A stretch of DNA of 17,517 nucleotides from Comamonas sp. Its GTDB lineage: Bacteria; Pseudomonadota; Gammaproteobacteria; Burkholderiales; Burkholderiaceae_C. A program made the translations under genes and the position numbers. Under the pieces are notes generated by a model. The model ran no database searches. It had not been told where the DNA came from and worked only from the letters and a program-made list of their open reading frames with translations. Positions 1 to 6,255 of this stretch are shown in pieces (positions within the stretch are counted from its first letter, which is position 1; every line of letters begins with the position of its first letter). Where the stretch lies: positions 1 through 17,517 of the forward strand of contig JAHAYB010000525.1 of NCBI GenBank assembly GCA_018384835.1. Reading direction: 5' to 3'.

Positions 1-226
1 GTGCCTGGCCGGTGTGGCTCAGGGTGTCGGCCACTTCGGGGTTTTCTACAGCGCGGGTGAGCAGGCTGGCCAGCGGCAGCATGAACACCATGAACAGAAA
101 GCCCAGCAAGGGCAAGGTCAGCGAGAAGGCGCGCAGATTGTGCTTGCGCTCGGTGCTGCGCAGCTGCTGGCGTAGGTCAGCAGTGGTTTGCCGGCTGCTG
201 GGCAGGGGCAGAGCGGTGGTATTCAT
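1..226 (-). CDS. ABC transporter permease, N-terminal fragment (polyamine type, PotB/PotH-like)
   Basis: Reading leftward from an ATG at 224-226, an open frame continues off the left edge, giving about 75 residues. After a hydrophilic, Arg/Gln-rich cytoplasmic start (residues 1-32) comes a hydrophobic segment, LPLLGFLFMVFMLPLASLL, at about 38-56. It is followed by TRAVENPEVADTL, a pattern typical of the first membrane helix and first periplasmic stretch of inner-membrane permeases of spermidine/putrescine-type importers. The gene lies 91 nt after the binding protein gene on the same strand, so it should form the membrane channel of the same importer. No good Shine-Dalgarno sequence precedes the ATG. 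The transmembrane EAA loop that would confirm the family lies outside the window. A second permease (PotC type) would be expected further left. Confidence 0.8.
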   Translation of the reverse strand, partial: MNTTALPLPSSRQTTADLRQQLRSTERKHNLRAFSLTLPLLGFLFMVFMLPLASLLTRAVENPEVADTLSHTGQA

Positions 227-254
227 GGCAAATCTTTGGGAGGGATAACACAGC

Positions 255-288
255 AGGCGGCAAGGCAGGTGGTACTGTCTTGCCGCCT
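255..288 (-). other. Intercistronic stem-loop between binding protein and permease genes
   Basis: A perfect 10-bp inverted repeat, AGGCGGCAAG (255-264) and CTTGCCGCCT (279-288), encloses a 14-nt loop. It lies 29 nt after the binding protein stop codon. On the minus strand it is not followed by a run of T, so it does not look like an intrinsic terminator. Stem-loops at this place in other importer operons protect the upstream mRNA from 3' exonucleases, so that the binding protein is made in excess over the permease. That role is an inference here. Confidence 0.6.
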
Positions 289-317
289 TGGGTTAAACAA
301 GAGGGGAAAGCTCGCGC

Positions 318-1385
318 TTACTGCGCAGCCCAGGCGCTGAAGCGTTTTTCCAGTGCCTCGCCCTGGTCAGCCCAGAACTCAGAGTTAAACAGCGTGGCGT
401 TCTTGCTGTTGGCGGGGGAGGAGGGCAGCTGCGCCAGCACCTTCTCATCCAGCAGCTCCATGGCTTTGTAGTTGGTGGGGCCGTAGGAGATATTGCGGGC
501 GTATTCAGCCTGTGGCTCGGGGCTGCTGGCCAGCTGGATGAACTTCATGGCCGATTCTATATTAGGGCCGCCCTTAGGCATAGTCCAGTAGTCCAGGTCG
601 TACAGACTACCATTCCAGGTGATTTGCAGGTTTTGGCCTTCGCGCTGGGCAGCGTCAATGCGACCGCTAAAGGCCGAGGTCATGACCACATCGCCCGCCA
701 CCAAAAACTGTGGGGGCAGTGCGCCCGCTTCCCACCACTGGATATGGGGTTTGAGTTCGGTCAGCTTGTTGAAGGCGCGGTCAGCCCCTTCCTTGGTGCG
801 CAGTACCTTGTACACATCTTTAACGGCCACGCCATCGGCCATCAAAGCAAACTCCAGGTTGTAGCGTGCGCCTTTGCGCAGGCCGCGTTTGCCGGGGAAT
901 TTCTCTACATCCCAAAAATCAGCCCAGCCGCTGGGGGGCGTGGCCAGCTTGTCGCCGTGGTAGGCCAGCACGGTGGACCAGACAAAAGTGCCTACGCCGC
1001 ACTCATGAATCGCCTCGGGCATGAAGTCAGCCTTGTTGAGCTGGCTCCAGTCCAGGCGCTCAAACAAACCCTCGTCACAGCCACGGTTGATGTCTGGGCC
1101 TTCGGCTTCGACCACATCCCAGGTGACTTTCTTGGTTTCCACCATGGCCTTGATGCGCGATTGCTCGCCGTTGTATTCCACCTGGGTGACTTGGCCGCCC
1201 GTGGCTTTTTCATAGGCATCGAAATAGGCTTTTTTCTGCGCCACGCCGCTGGCACCGCCAAAGTTGACCACGGTAATAGCTTGCTGCGCCAAGGCGGGCA
1301 AAGCCAAGGCAGTTGCGGCGGCCAGCAGGGCGGGGCGCAGCAGTCGGTTCAAAGGGCGGCGGTGGGTGGTTTGCTTTTTGTGCAT
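318..1385 (-). CDS. ABC transporter periplasmic substrate-binding protein, PotD-like
   Basis: The 355-residue product starts at the ATG at 1383-1385, preceded by AGGGAG at good spacing; a longer reading from 1526 lacks this site. Residues 1-33 form a Sec signal peptide: Lys/Arg-rich start, a hydrophobic LLAAATALALP core and an ALA cleavage motif. The mature protein opens with ITVVNFGGASG. It has the general pattern of extracellular solute-binding proteins of the spermidine/putrescine group (COG0687): a TWDVVEAEGPD stretch at about 87-98, then GWADFWDVEKFPGKRGLR and YDLDYWTMPKGGPN. The expected role is capture of a polyamine or similar small cationic or organic solute in the periplasm and delivery to the permease. 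The substrate cannot be read from the sequence; related proteins take up other amines and amino acid derivatives. It lies 73 nt after the ATPase gene and is probably in the same operon. Confidence 0.9.
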   Translation of the reverse strand: MHKKQTTHRRPLNRLLRPALLAAATALALPALAQQAITVVNFGGASGVAQKKAYFDAYEKATGGQVTQVEYNGEQSRIKAMVETKKVTWDVVEAEGPDINRGCDEGLFERLDWSQLNKADFMPEAIHECGVGTFVWSTVLAYHGDKLATPPSGWADFWDVEKFPGKRGLRKGARYNLEFALMADGVAVKDVYKVLRTKEGADRAFNKLTELKPHIQWWEAGALPPQFLVAGDVVMTSAFSGRIDAAQREGQNLQITWNGSLYDLDYWTMPKGGPNIESAMKFIQLASSPEPQAEYARNISYGPTNYKAMELLDEKVLAQLPSSPANSKNATLFNSEFWADQGEALEKRFSAWAAQ

Positions 1386-1458
1386 GGTGTTGTCTCCCTG
1401 ATGGGTAGTTAAGGTTGCTAGGGGTGGGGGAATGAATGGGGGTAGTAACTCAGGCATA

Positions 1459-2535
1459 TCAGGCATAGGCGCGCAGGTGCTGGGTGGGGGCGTGCAGTTG
1501 CACGTTCTCGCCTGGGGTGGGCACATTGCCCGCGCCTAGGGTGAGTTTGACCATCACCTCTTCCTCTGCGGGTGTGGTGCAGCGCAGGCGCAGGTGGTCA
1601 CCAAAATACATCACGTCCAGTACCTGGGCGGCAAAGCTGTTGTCTTGGCCGGGGGCGGCCAGGCTCAGGCGCTCGGGGCGCACGCAGCCGGCTACTTCTG
1701 TGCCCACTGCTGCCTGGTTGACGTTGATGCCGCGCAGGCGCGAGCCGCCGGGCAGCTCCATTTCGCATTCTTGGCCATCGGTGCTGAGGATGCGGCCTTT
1801 CAGCTCGGCATTGTCGCCAACAAAATTGGCCACAAAGCGGTTGCTAGGGGTTTCGTAGAGGTAGTCCACACGGTCAATTTGCTGGATGCGGCCATCGTTA
1901 AAGACGGCTACGCGGTCGCTCATGGTTAGCGCCTCGGACTGGTCGTGGGTCACGTACACAAAGGTAATGCCCAGGCGGCGGTGCAGGGTCTTGAGCTCAA
2001 TTTGCATGTGCTCGCGCAGTTGCTTGTCCAGTGCGCCCAAAGGCTCGTCCATCAGCACCAGTTGCGGGTCAAACACCAGGGCGCGCGCCAGCGCTACGCG
2101 CTGCTGCTGGCCGCCGGACATTTGCGCGGGGTAGCGCTCGCTCAAATGGTCCATTTGCACCATCTCCAGGGCGCGTTTGACCTTGGCCTGCATCTCGGCC
2201 TTGGGGATTTTGCGCACTTGCAGGGGGTAGGCAATGTTCTCGGCCACCGTCATGTGCGGGAACAGGGCATAGTTTTGAAACACCATGCCGAAGTTGCGCT
2301 TGTGCGGCGGGGTGCGGGTGATGGGCGAGCCATTCAGAATAATCTCGCCAGCGGTGGGCGACTCAAAGCCCGCCAGCATCATCAAGGTAGTGGTCTTGCC
2401 TGAACCTGAGGGGCCAAGCAAGGACAGGAACTCCCCACGCTGAATATCCAGATTCAAATCACGCACCACCAAGCTGGTGCCGTCGTAGGTTTTCTGTACA
2501 CCGCGAAAGGTGACTAAGGCAGGGGTGTTGCTCAT
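1459..2535 (-). CDS. ABC transporter ATP-binding protein, PotA-like
   Basis: The 358-residue cytoplasmic ATPase energises the importer encoded with it. Visible motifs, in order: Walker A GPSGSGKT (41-48), Q-loop glutamine in VFQNYALFPHMT (Gln87), signature MSGGQQQR (139-146), Walker B LVLMDEP (159-165), and the H-loop histidine in VTHDQSEAL (His197). Residues from about 280 to the end form a C-terminal region (VRPERLSLA, FGDHLRL) typical of the TOBE domain of PotA/UgpC/MalK-type ATPases. I chose the ATG at 2533-2535 because the conserved N-terminus starts there; the 29 codons upstream are unlike the family, although no strong Shine-Dalgarno sequence is visible. It is the first gene of the importer operon. 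Upstream lies the intrinsic terminator at 2721-2749, so the gene needs either readthrough or its own promoter in 2536-2720; I saw no convincing promoter there. Confidence 0.92.
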   Translation of the reverse strand: MSNTPALVTFRGVQKTYDGTSLVVRDLNLDIQRGEFLSLLGPSGSGKTTTLMMLAGFESPTAGEIILNGSPITRTPPHKRNFGMVFQNYALFPHMTVAENIAYPLQVRKIPKAEMQAKVKRALEMVQMDHLSERYPAQMSGGQQQRVALARALVFDPQLVLMDEPLGALDKQLREHMQIELKTLHRRLGITFVYVTHDQSEALTMSDRVAVFNDGRIQQIDRVDYLYETPSNRFVANFVGDNAELKGRILSTDGQECEMELPGGSRLRGINVNQAAVGTEVAGCVRPERLSLAAPGQDNSFAAQVLDVMYFGDHLRLRCTTPAEEEVMVKLTLGAGNVPTPGENVQLHAPTQHLRAYA

Positions 2536-2720
2536 GGGAAAAAAGGCCGCCGCCAGAGGCGAGCACATCAAGTAAACGTAGCGCCAACTGTAAACAGCAG
2601 CCCCAGTAGGTGACAGGTACAAGCCCTAGAGAAAAAGCATGTACTGTGTAGCGAAAAAATCCACTACATAAAAACCCTGTCAGAGCAAACCCTGATAAAC
2701 ACACTCTCCGAAAAATAGGC

Positions 2721-2749
2721 AAAAAAAAAGCCCAGTCAAGGACTGGGCT
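2721..2749 (-). terminator. Intrinsic terminator (end of the phaP/small RNA unit)
   Basis: On the minus strand a perfect 9-bp stem, AGCCCAGTC (2741-2749) and GACTGGGCT (2729-2737), with a 3-nt loop is followed directly by an uninterrupted T-run (2721-2728). This is a textbook Rho-independent terminator for leftward transcription. It lies 148 nt after the phasin stop codon and 186 nt before the ATPase start, with a promoter-like sequence between phasin and terminator. It can therefore end both phaP mRNA and a separate short transcript. Confidence 0.88.
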
Positions 2750-2839
2750 GGAAGGGATCCTGAAACAAAGTGCTTCGAGAGGATCCAAGGAGACAACTGG
2801 TTGACTTCAAACTAGCAAAGGCTGTGTTTGGAGCCGATG
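2722..2839 (-). ncRNA. Candidate small RNA between phaP and the ABC importer operon
   Basis: A good promoter (2846-2873) and a strong terminator (2721-2749) face the same way and enclose about 118 nt without a plausible ORF. The predicted RNA contains UCUCCUUGG, whose CUCCUU is complementary to a consensus Shine-Dalgarno sequence. It also has two self-complementary GGATCC hexamers (2781-2786 and 2755-2760) that can pair with each other around a 20-nt loop, then the terminator hairpin. A U-tailed terminator, a mid-molecule stem and an exposed anti-Shine-Dalgarno tract fit a trans-acting, Hfq-type small RNA. The alternative is that this is merely the phaP 3' region or an attenuated leader of the importer operon. 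No known RNA family was recognised. Confidence 0.45.
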
Positions 2840-2845
2840 GGGTTG

Positions 2846-2873
2846 ATTATAGGGTAAACCCTTTATTTTGCAA
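2846..2873 (-). promoter_or_regulatory. Sigma70-type promoter downstream of phaP
   Basis: Reading leftward: -35 TTGCAA (2868-2873), 16-nt spacer, -10 TATAAT (2846-2851, a perfect consensus). Transcription would start near 2839. The core TTGCAAAA-N9-TACCCTATAATC is identical, including spacing, to the core of the phasin promoter 678 bp to the right. It would drive the candidate small RNA and possibly, by readthrough of the terminator, the ABC importer operon. Confidence 0.6.
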
Positions 2874-2896
2874 TAACCCCTTCATTTTTTATGGTA

Positions 2897-3430
2897 TTAC
2901 TTTTTTGCAGCAGGCGCAGTGGTAGCAGTGGTCACTGCTTTGATGTTGGCTTCGGCCATATCAGAGGCTTGCTTTACTGCTTTTTGCACAGACTCAAAAG
3001 CGTTGTTGGCAGCAGAGACGGCGCTCTTCATCATGGCCACAGCAGTTTCAGAGCCAGCGGGTGCATTTTTGGCAGTGGCTTCTACTAGGCTGTTAAAGCC
3101 TTGCTGGTATTGGCCGGATTTGTCTTCCAGAGCTTTTTGCAGCTCAGCGCCGGTGCTGCTGGCGATGTTGAAGATGTGACGGTTGTAAGCAGCAGCTTTT
3201 TCAGCTAGGGGCTGGAAGAAGGCAGTTTGCAGGTTTACCAGCTCTTGCACGTCTTTAGCGGCGGCTAAGGCTTGGCTATGGGCTGCTACTTCGTTCAAAG
3301 CAGCGCGCGAAGCGCTAACGTTCAGCTCGATCAGCTTTTCTACGCCTTCGAAGGCTTTGCTGGTCAGGCCGAATACGGTTTCGATGTTGGCTTTGTGGGC
3401 GCTCAGGATTTGCTCAGGGGTCAGCGACAT
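2897..3430 (-). CDS. phaP: Phasin (polyhydroxyalkanoate granule-associated protein)
   Basis: The 177-residue protein has no signal peptide and no membrane segment. It starts [33 protein letters not shown] and continues as amphipathic helices (about 5-105) rich in Ala, Gln and Glu, ending in an Ala/Thr/Pro stretch with a Lys-Lys tail. This is the pattern of the PHA-granule phasin family (Phasin_2/TIGR01841), abundant surface proteins that coat polyhydroxybutyrate granules and control their size and number. The start is fixed by AAGGAA 7 nt before the ATG. The gene stands alone, with its own promoter and TGC-rich operator-like repeats, as expected for a gene repressed by PhaR when no granules are present. 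It implies that the organism makes polyhydroxyalkanoate; no synthase gene lies in this window. Confidence 0.93.
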   Translation of the reverse strand: MSLTPEQILSAHKANIETVFGLTSKAFEGVEKLIELNVSASRAALNEVAAHSQALAAAKDVQELVNLQTAFFQPLAEKAAAYNRHIFNIASSTGAELQKALEDKSGQYQQGFNSLVEATAKNAPAGSETAVAMMKSAVSAANNAFESVQKAVKQASDMAEANIKAVTTATTAPAAKK

Positions 3431-3488
3431 GGTGGTTTCCTTGATGAGATTAGAAAAAATTAAGTAAGAACAATGGTGCTGCCCACCT

Positions 3489-3502
3489 CATAAAGCTTTA
3501 TG
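3489..3502. repeat. 14-bp perfect palindrome in the phasin leader
   Basis: CATAAAGCTTTATG (3489-3502) is a perfect palindrome. It sits in the phasin 5' untranslated region and overlaps the downstream TGC-rich site by two bases. It may extend the operator or form a hairpin in the leader RNA. Function not established. Confidence 0.4.
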
Positions 3503-3515
3503 TTGCAGCGCAGCA
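3501..3515 (-). promoter_or_regulatory. TGC-rich operator-like site, downstream of the phasin -10 (PhaR-like)
   Basis: The plus-strand sequence TGTTGCAGCGCAGCA matches the site at 3558-3572 in 13 of 15 positions. It lies just downstream of the phasin -10 box, around the expected transcription start. PhaR regulators of phasin genes are known to bind TGC-rich sequences with this TGC...GCA layout. Assignment to PhaR is an inference; phaR is not in the window. Confidence 0.5.
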
Positions 3516-3523
3516 TGAGTCGG

Positions 3524-3551
3524 ATTATAGGGTAGTTCTGGTTTTTTGCAA
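3524..3551 (-). promoter_or_regulatory. phaP promoter
   Basis: Reading leftward: -35 TTGCAA (3546-3551), 16-nt spacer, -10 TATAAT (3524-3529). The start point would be near 3517, giving a leader of about 86 nt before the phasin ATG. The two TGC-rich sites flank this promoter, one upstream of the -35 and one downstream of the -10, a good arrangement for repression. Confidence 0.7.
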
Positions 3552-3557
3552 CTGTTT

Positions 3558-3572
3558 TGTTGCAATGCAGCA
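3558..3572 (-). promoter_or_regulatory. TGC-rich operator-like site, upstream of the phasin -35 (PhaR-like)
   Basis: The plus-strand sequence TGTTGCAATGCAGCA differs from the site at 3501-3515 only at its two central bases. The centres of the two copies are 57 bp apart. It begins 7 bp upstream of the -35 hexamer of the phasin promoter. Confidence 0.5.
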
Positions 3573-3682
3573 AAATTCTATGGGGAGCCCTAGTTCCATT
3601 TAAAACAGGCGGGTGCTACGCAAGCCTTTACACTCCTAGCCCATTTGTGGCCACATTTATATATTTCATAAGGAGAACAGCT

Positions 3683-5116
3683 GTGACAAAGAAAATTGGC
3701 GCAAAGCTTTGGCTTGCGGCTCTGTGTCTTACCTTTGGGCTACCCAGCTTGGCACAGGCTGCGGCCATTGACGGTGGCAGCCTGTCCCTGGTTTGGGGCG
3801 TGCCTTTTGCGGGGGTGCTGCTCTCTATTGCGCTGCTGCCGCTGGTGTTGCCCAATGTGTGGCATAGCCATTTTGGCAAGATTACAGCGGCCTGGGCGTT
3901 GGCATTTCTGCTGCCGTTTGCGGCAGTATTTGGGGTCAATGCGGCCTTTATCAACCTGGTACATGCCTTGCTGGCCGAGTACCTGCCTTTTGTGATTTTG
4001 CTCACCGCCTTGTTTGTGGTGGCCGGTGGCATCTATATACGCGGTAGTTTGACGGGCACGCCCTTGCTCAATACCGGCATCTTGGCGATTGGCGCAGTGC
4101 TGGCCAGCTTTATGGGCACTACGGGCGCATCCATGCTGCTGATTCGCCCCTTGATTCGCGCCAACGTGCAGCGTTCGCGCATGACGCATATTGTGGTGTT
4201 CTTCATCTTTGTGGTGTCTAACGCGGGCGGCTCACTCACGCCACTGGGCGACCCACCGCTGTTCCTGGGCTTTTTGAAGGGTGTGCCTTTTACTTGGACG
4301 TTCTTCCATATCTGGCCTGAAACCCTGGCCTTGGTGGTGATTTTGCTTGCACTGTTTTTTGTACTGGATACCTGGATGCTGCGCCAGGAAGGCGATGCCA
4401 TGCGCCCCCACCCCGTGCCAGATACGGCCAAGCAAGAGCGACTGGGCTTTGATGGCAAGTTCAACTTTGTGCTGCTGGGTGTGGTGGTCTGCCTGGTGCT
4501 GATGAGCGGCATGTGGAAAAGCGATGTGGTCTTCGACATTGCTGGCACAGAAGTGGGCCTGCCTGGCTTGGCGCGTGACTTGGGGCTGATTGTGGTGACG
4601 GTGATTTCCCTGCTGACCACCTCGCGCCGCGTACATGAGGCCAATCAGTTCAGTTGGGACCCGATGTTTGAGGTGGCCAAGCTGTTTGCCGGTATTTTCC
4701 TGACCATCATTCCGGTGATTGCCATGCTCAAGGCGGGCACCGATGGCCCGTTTGCCGCCGTGGTACGTGCCGTAACCCGTCCTGATGGTTCGCCTGACCC
4801 AGTCATGTACTTCTGGGCTACCGGCTTGCTGTCATCTTTTTTGGATAACGCACCTACTTACCTGGTGTTCTTCAACACCGCAGGCGGGGATGTGGCGCAG
4901 TTGACCACCACCATGGCGACCACCTTGGCGGCGATTTCTGCTGGCTCGGTGTTCATGGGGGCGAATACCTATATTGGCAATGCGCCCAATATGATGGTGA
5001 AAGCCATTGCCGAAGACCGTGGCGTGCGTATGCCCAGCTTCTTTGGCTACATGCTGTGGTCTAGCTGCATCTTGATTCCGCTGTTTGTCATCATGACCTT
5101 TGTTTTCTTCCGCTAG
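3683..5116 (+). CDS. CitMHS/NhaD-like membrane transporter (putative Na+/H+ antiporter or organic acid carrier)
   Basis: The 477-residue product is an integral inner-membrane protein with roughly 11-12 hydrophobic segments. I start it at the GTG at 3683 because AAGGAG lies 7 nt upstream and the N-terminus becomes a clean positively charged hydrophobic leader (MTKKIGAKLWLAALCLTFGLPSLAQA). The longer reading from 3557 would run through the phasin promoter. Family-like stretches are SFMGTTGASMLLIRPLIRAN, VSNAGGSLTPLGDPPLFLGFLKG, SFLDNAPTYLVFFN and GANTYIGNAPNMMVKAIAE. The repeated polar motifs inside helices are typical of ion transporters of the NhaD/CitMHS superfamily. Many relatives are annotated as sodium:proton antiporters, others as citrate carriers; the sequence alone does not decide. 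The next gene, a hydroxyacid dehydrogenase, starts 6 nt after the stop, so the two are surely cotranscribed, which makes an organic acid substrate worth considering. Confidence 0.85.
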   Translation: MTKKIGAKLWLAALCLTFGLPSLAQAAAIDGGSLSLVWGVPFAGVLLSIALLPLVLPNVWHSHFGKITAAWALAFLLPFAAVFGVNAAFINLVHALLAEYLPFVILLTALFVVAGGIYIRGSLTGTPLLNTGILAIGAVLASFMGTTGASMLLIRPLIRANVQRSRMTHIVVFFIFVVSNAGGSLTPLGDPPLFLGFLKGVPFTWTFFHIWPETLALVVILLALFFVLDTWMLRQEGDAMRPHPVPDTAKQERLGFDGKFNFVLLGVVVCLVLMSGMWKSDVVFDIAGTEVGLPGLARDLGLIVVTVISLLTTSRRVHEANQFSWDPMFEVAKLFAGIFLTIIPVIAMLKAGTDGPFAAVVRAVTRPDGSPDPVMYFWATGLLSSFLDNAPTYLVFFNTAGGDVAQLTTTMATTLAAISAGSVFMGANTYIGNAPNMMVKAIAEDRGVRMPSFFGYMLWSSCILIPLFVIMTFVFFR

Positions 5117-5122
5117 GTAGAA

Positions 5123-6154
5123 ATGACTATGCCCGCTGCCAATCCAGCCTCCCAGCCCGCCATTTTGGTGGCGCGTGCCATACCGCCCCAGGTATTGGCA
5201 CGTTTACAGCAGTATTTTCAGGTGCAAGACAACCAGGACGACGTGCAGTGGAGCGCCACCGAGCTAGCCCAGCAGCTACAAGGCAAGCAAGGTTTGCTAG
5301 CAACGGGTTCTGAGCGCATTGATGCTGCTTTGCTGGCCGCCTGCCCACAGCTACGCATGGTGGCCAATATGGCGGTGGGTTTTAATAACTTTGATGTGCC
5401 TGCCATGACCGCCGCTGGCGTACTAGGAAGCAATGCGCCTGATGTGTTGACGCAAACCACCGCCGACTTTGGCTTTGCCCTGCTCATGGCCACTGCACGG
5501 CGCATTACCGAGGGTGAGCATTACTTGCGCAGAGGGCAATGGCAGCGCTGGCGTTACGACATGCTGGTGGGCGCGGAGGTGCATGGCAGCACCCTGGGCA
5601 TTATTGGCATGGGGCGTATTGGCCAGGCAATTGCGCGGCGGGCTGCCCATGGTTTTGGCATGAGAGTGCTCTACCACAACCGCAGCCGCCTGCCTGCTGA
5701 GGTTGAGGAGCAATGCGCCGCCCACTACACCAGCAAGGTGGATTTGCTGCGCCAAGCCGACCATGTGATGCTGGTACTGCCCTACACCGCTGAAAACCAC
5801 CACTGCATTGCCGCTCCCGAACTGGCGCTGATGCAGCCCACCGCCACCTTGGTCAACATCGCCCGGGGCGGCATTGTGGATGACGCGGCCTTGGCACAGG
5901 CTTTGCGCCAAGGGCAGATAGCCGCCGCTGGCCTGGATGTGTTTGAGGGCGAGCCTCAAGTTCACCCGGATTTACTGGCGCTATCCAACGTGGTGCTCAC
6001 CCCGCATATCGCCAGCGCCACCATGCCCACACGCATTGCCATGGCGCAATTAGCGGCGGACAACCTCCATGCGGTGCTGGTGGCGGGGCAAGAGCCACTC
6101 ACCCCAGTCAACCAAGCAGACCCCGTGGCACGCGCCCGGCGCTGGGCTGGGTAA
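5123..6154 (+). CDS. D-isomer-specific 2-hydroxyacid dehydrogenase (glyoxylate/hydroxypyruvate reductase-like)
   Basis: The 343-residue cytoplasmic enzyme has the two-domain fold of the D-2-hydroxyacid dehydrogenase family. The NAD(P) site shows GMGRIG (162-167). The catalytic triad is visible as Arg248 in NIARGGIVDD, Glu277 in DVFEGEP and His295 in TPHIASAT; the substrate loop is MAVGFNNFD (83-91). After the second strand of the Rossmann fold comes HNRSR (185-189) instead of an acidic residue, which argues for NADPH over NADH. That fits reductases of glyoxylate, hydroxypyruvate or related 2-keto acids, working in the reductive direction. It is the second gene of a two-gene unit with the transporter upstream and is followed by an intrinsic terminator. 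The start ATG has only a weak ribosome site (AGGTAG); a second ATG at 5129 is possible. Confidence 0.92.
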   Translation: MTMPAANPASQPAILVARAIPPQVLARLQQYFQVQDNQDDVQWSATELAQQLQGKQGLLATGSERIDAALLAACPQLRMVANMAVGFNNFDVPAMTAAGVLGSNAPDVLTQTTADFGFALLMATARRITEGEHYLRRGQWQRWRYDMLVGAEVHGSTLGIIGMGRIGQAIARRAAHGFGMRVLYHNRSRLPAEVEEQCAAHYTSKVDLLRQADHVMLVLPYTAENHHCIAAPELALMQPTATLVNIARGGIVDDAALAQALRQGQIAAAGLDVFEGEPQVHPDLLALSNVVLTPHIASATMPTRIAMAQLAADNLHAVLVAGQEPLTPVNQADPVARARRWAG

Positions 6155-6198
6155 GAATACGCGGCACGGGTAACTACCTACCTAATTACCTCCTTCAT

Positions 6199-6234
6199 GG
6201 GCTGCACTGCCTGGTGCAGCCCGTTTTGCTTTTC
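6199..6234 (+). terminator. Intrinsic terminator after the hydroxyacid dehydrogenase
   Basis: GGGCTGCAC (6199-6207) and GTGCAGCCC (6214-6222) form a perfect 9-bp stem with a 6-nt loop, followed by GTTTTGCTTTT. It ends the rightward transporter/dehydrogenase transcript 44 nt after the stop codon. The MFS gene starts only about 20 nt beyond it. Confidence 0.85.
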
Positions 6235-6255
6235 TGCTTGCATGAAATTTTCCAC

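Noticed and set aside
624..1412. 262-codon plus-strand ORF opposite the binding protein gene
   Set aside because: Antisense shadow in GC-rich DNA; the minus-strand product has a signal peptide and family motifs.
2647..2668. Small hairpin TGTAGCG/CACTACA upstream of the ABC ATPase gene
   Set aside because: Seven pairs with one wobble and an A-rich loop, not followed by a clear T-run on either strand; too weak to call as a terminator or operator.
3627..3665. TTTACA and TATATT as promoter of the CitMHS/NhaD-like gene
   Set aside because: The two boxes are about 27 nt apart, far from the 16-18 nt required.
3557..3682. N-terminal extension of the CitMHS/NhaD-like carrier
   Set aside because: It would overlap the TGC-rich site beside the phasin promoter and lacks a ribosome site; GTG 3683 has AAGGAG 7 nt upstream and a clean membrane leader.
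6214..6255. GTG start at 6214 for the MFS gene
   Set aside because: It lies in the 3' arm of the terminator hairpin (6214-6222) and adds a short segment unlike MFS N-termini; the ATG at 6256 gives a natural first helix.
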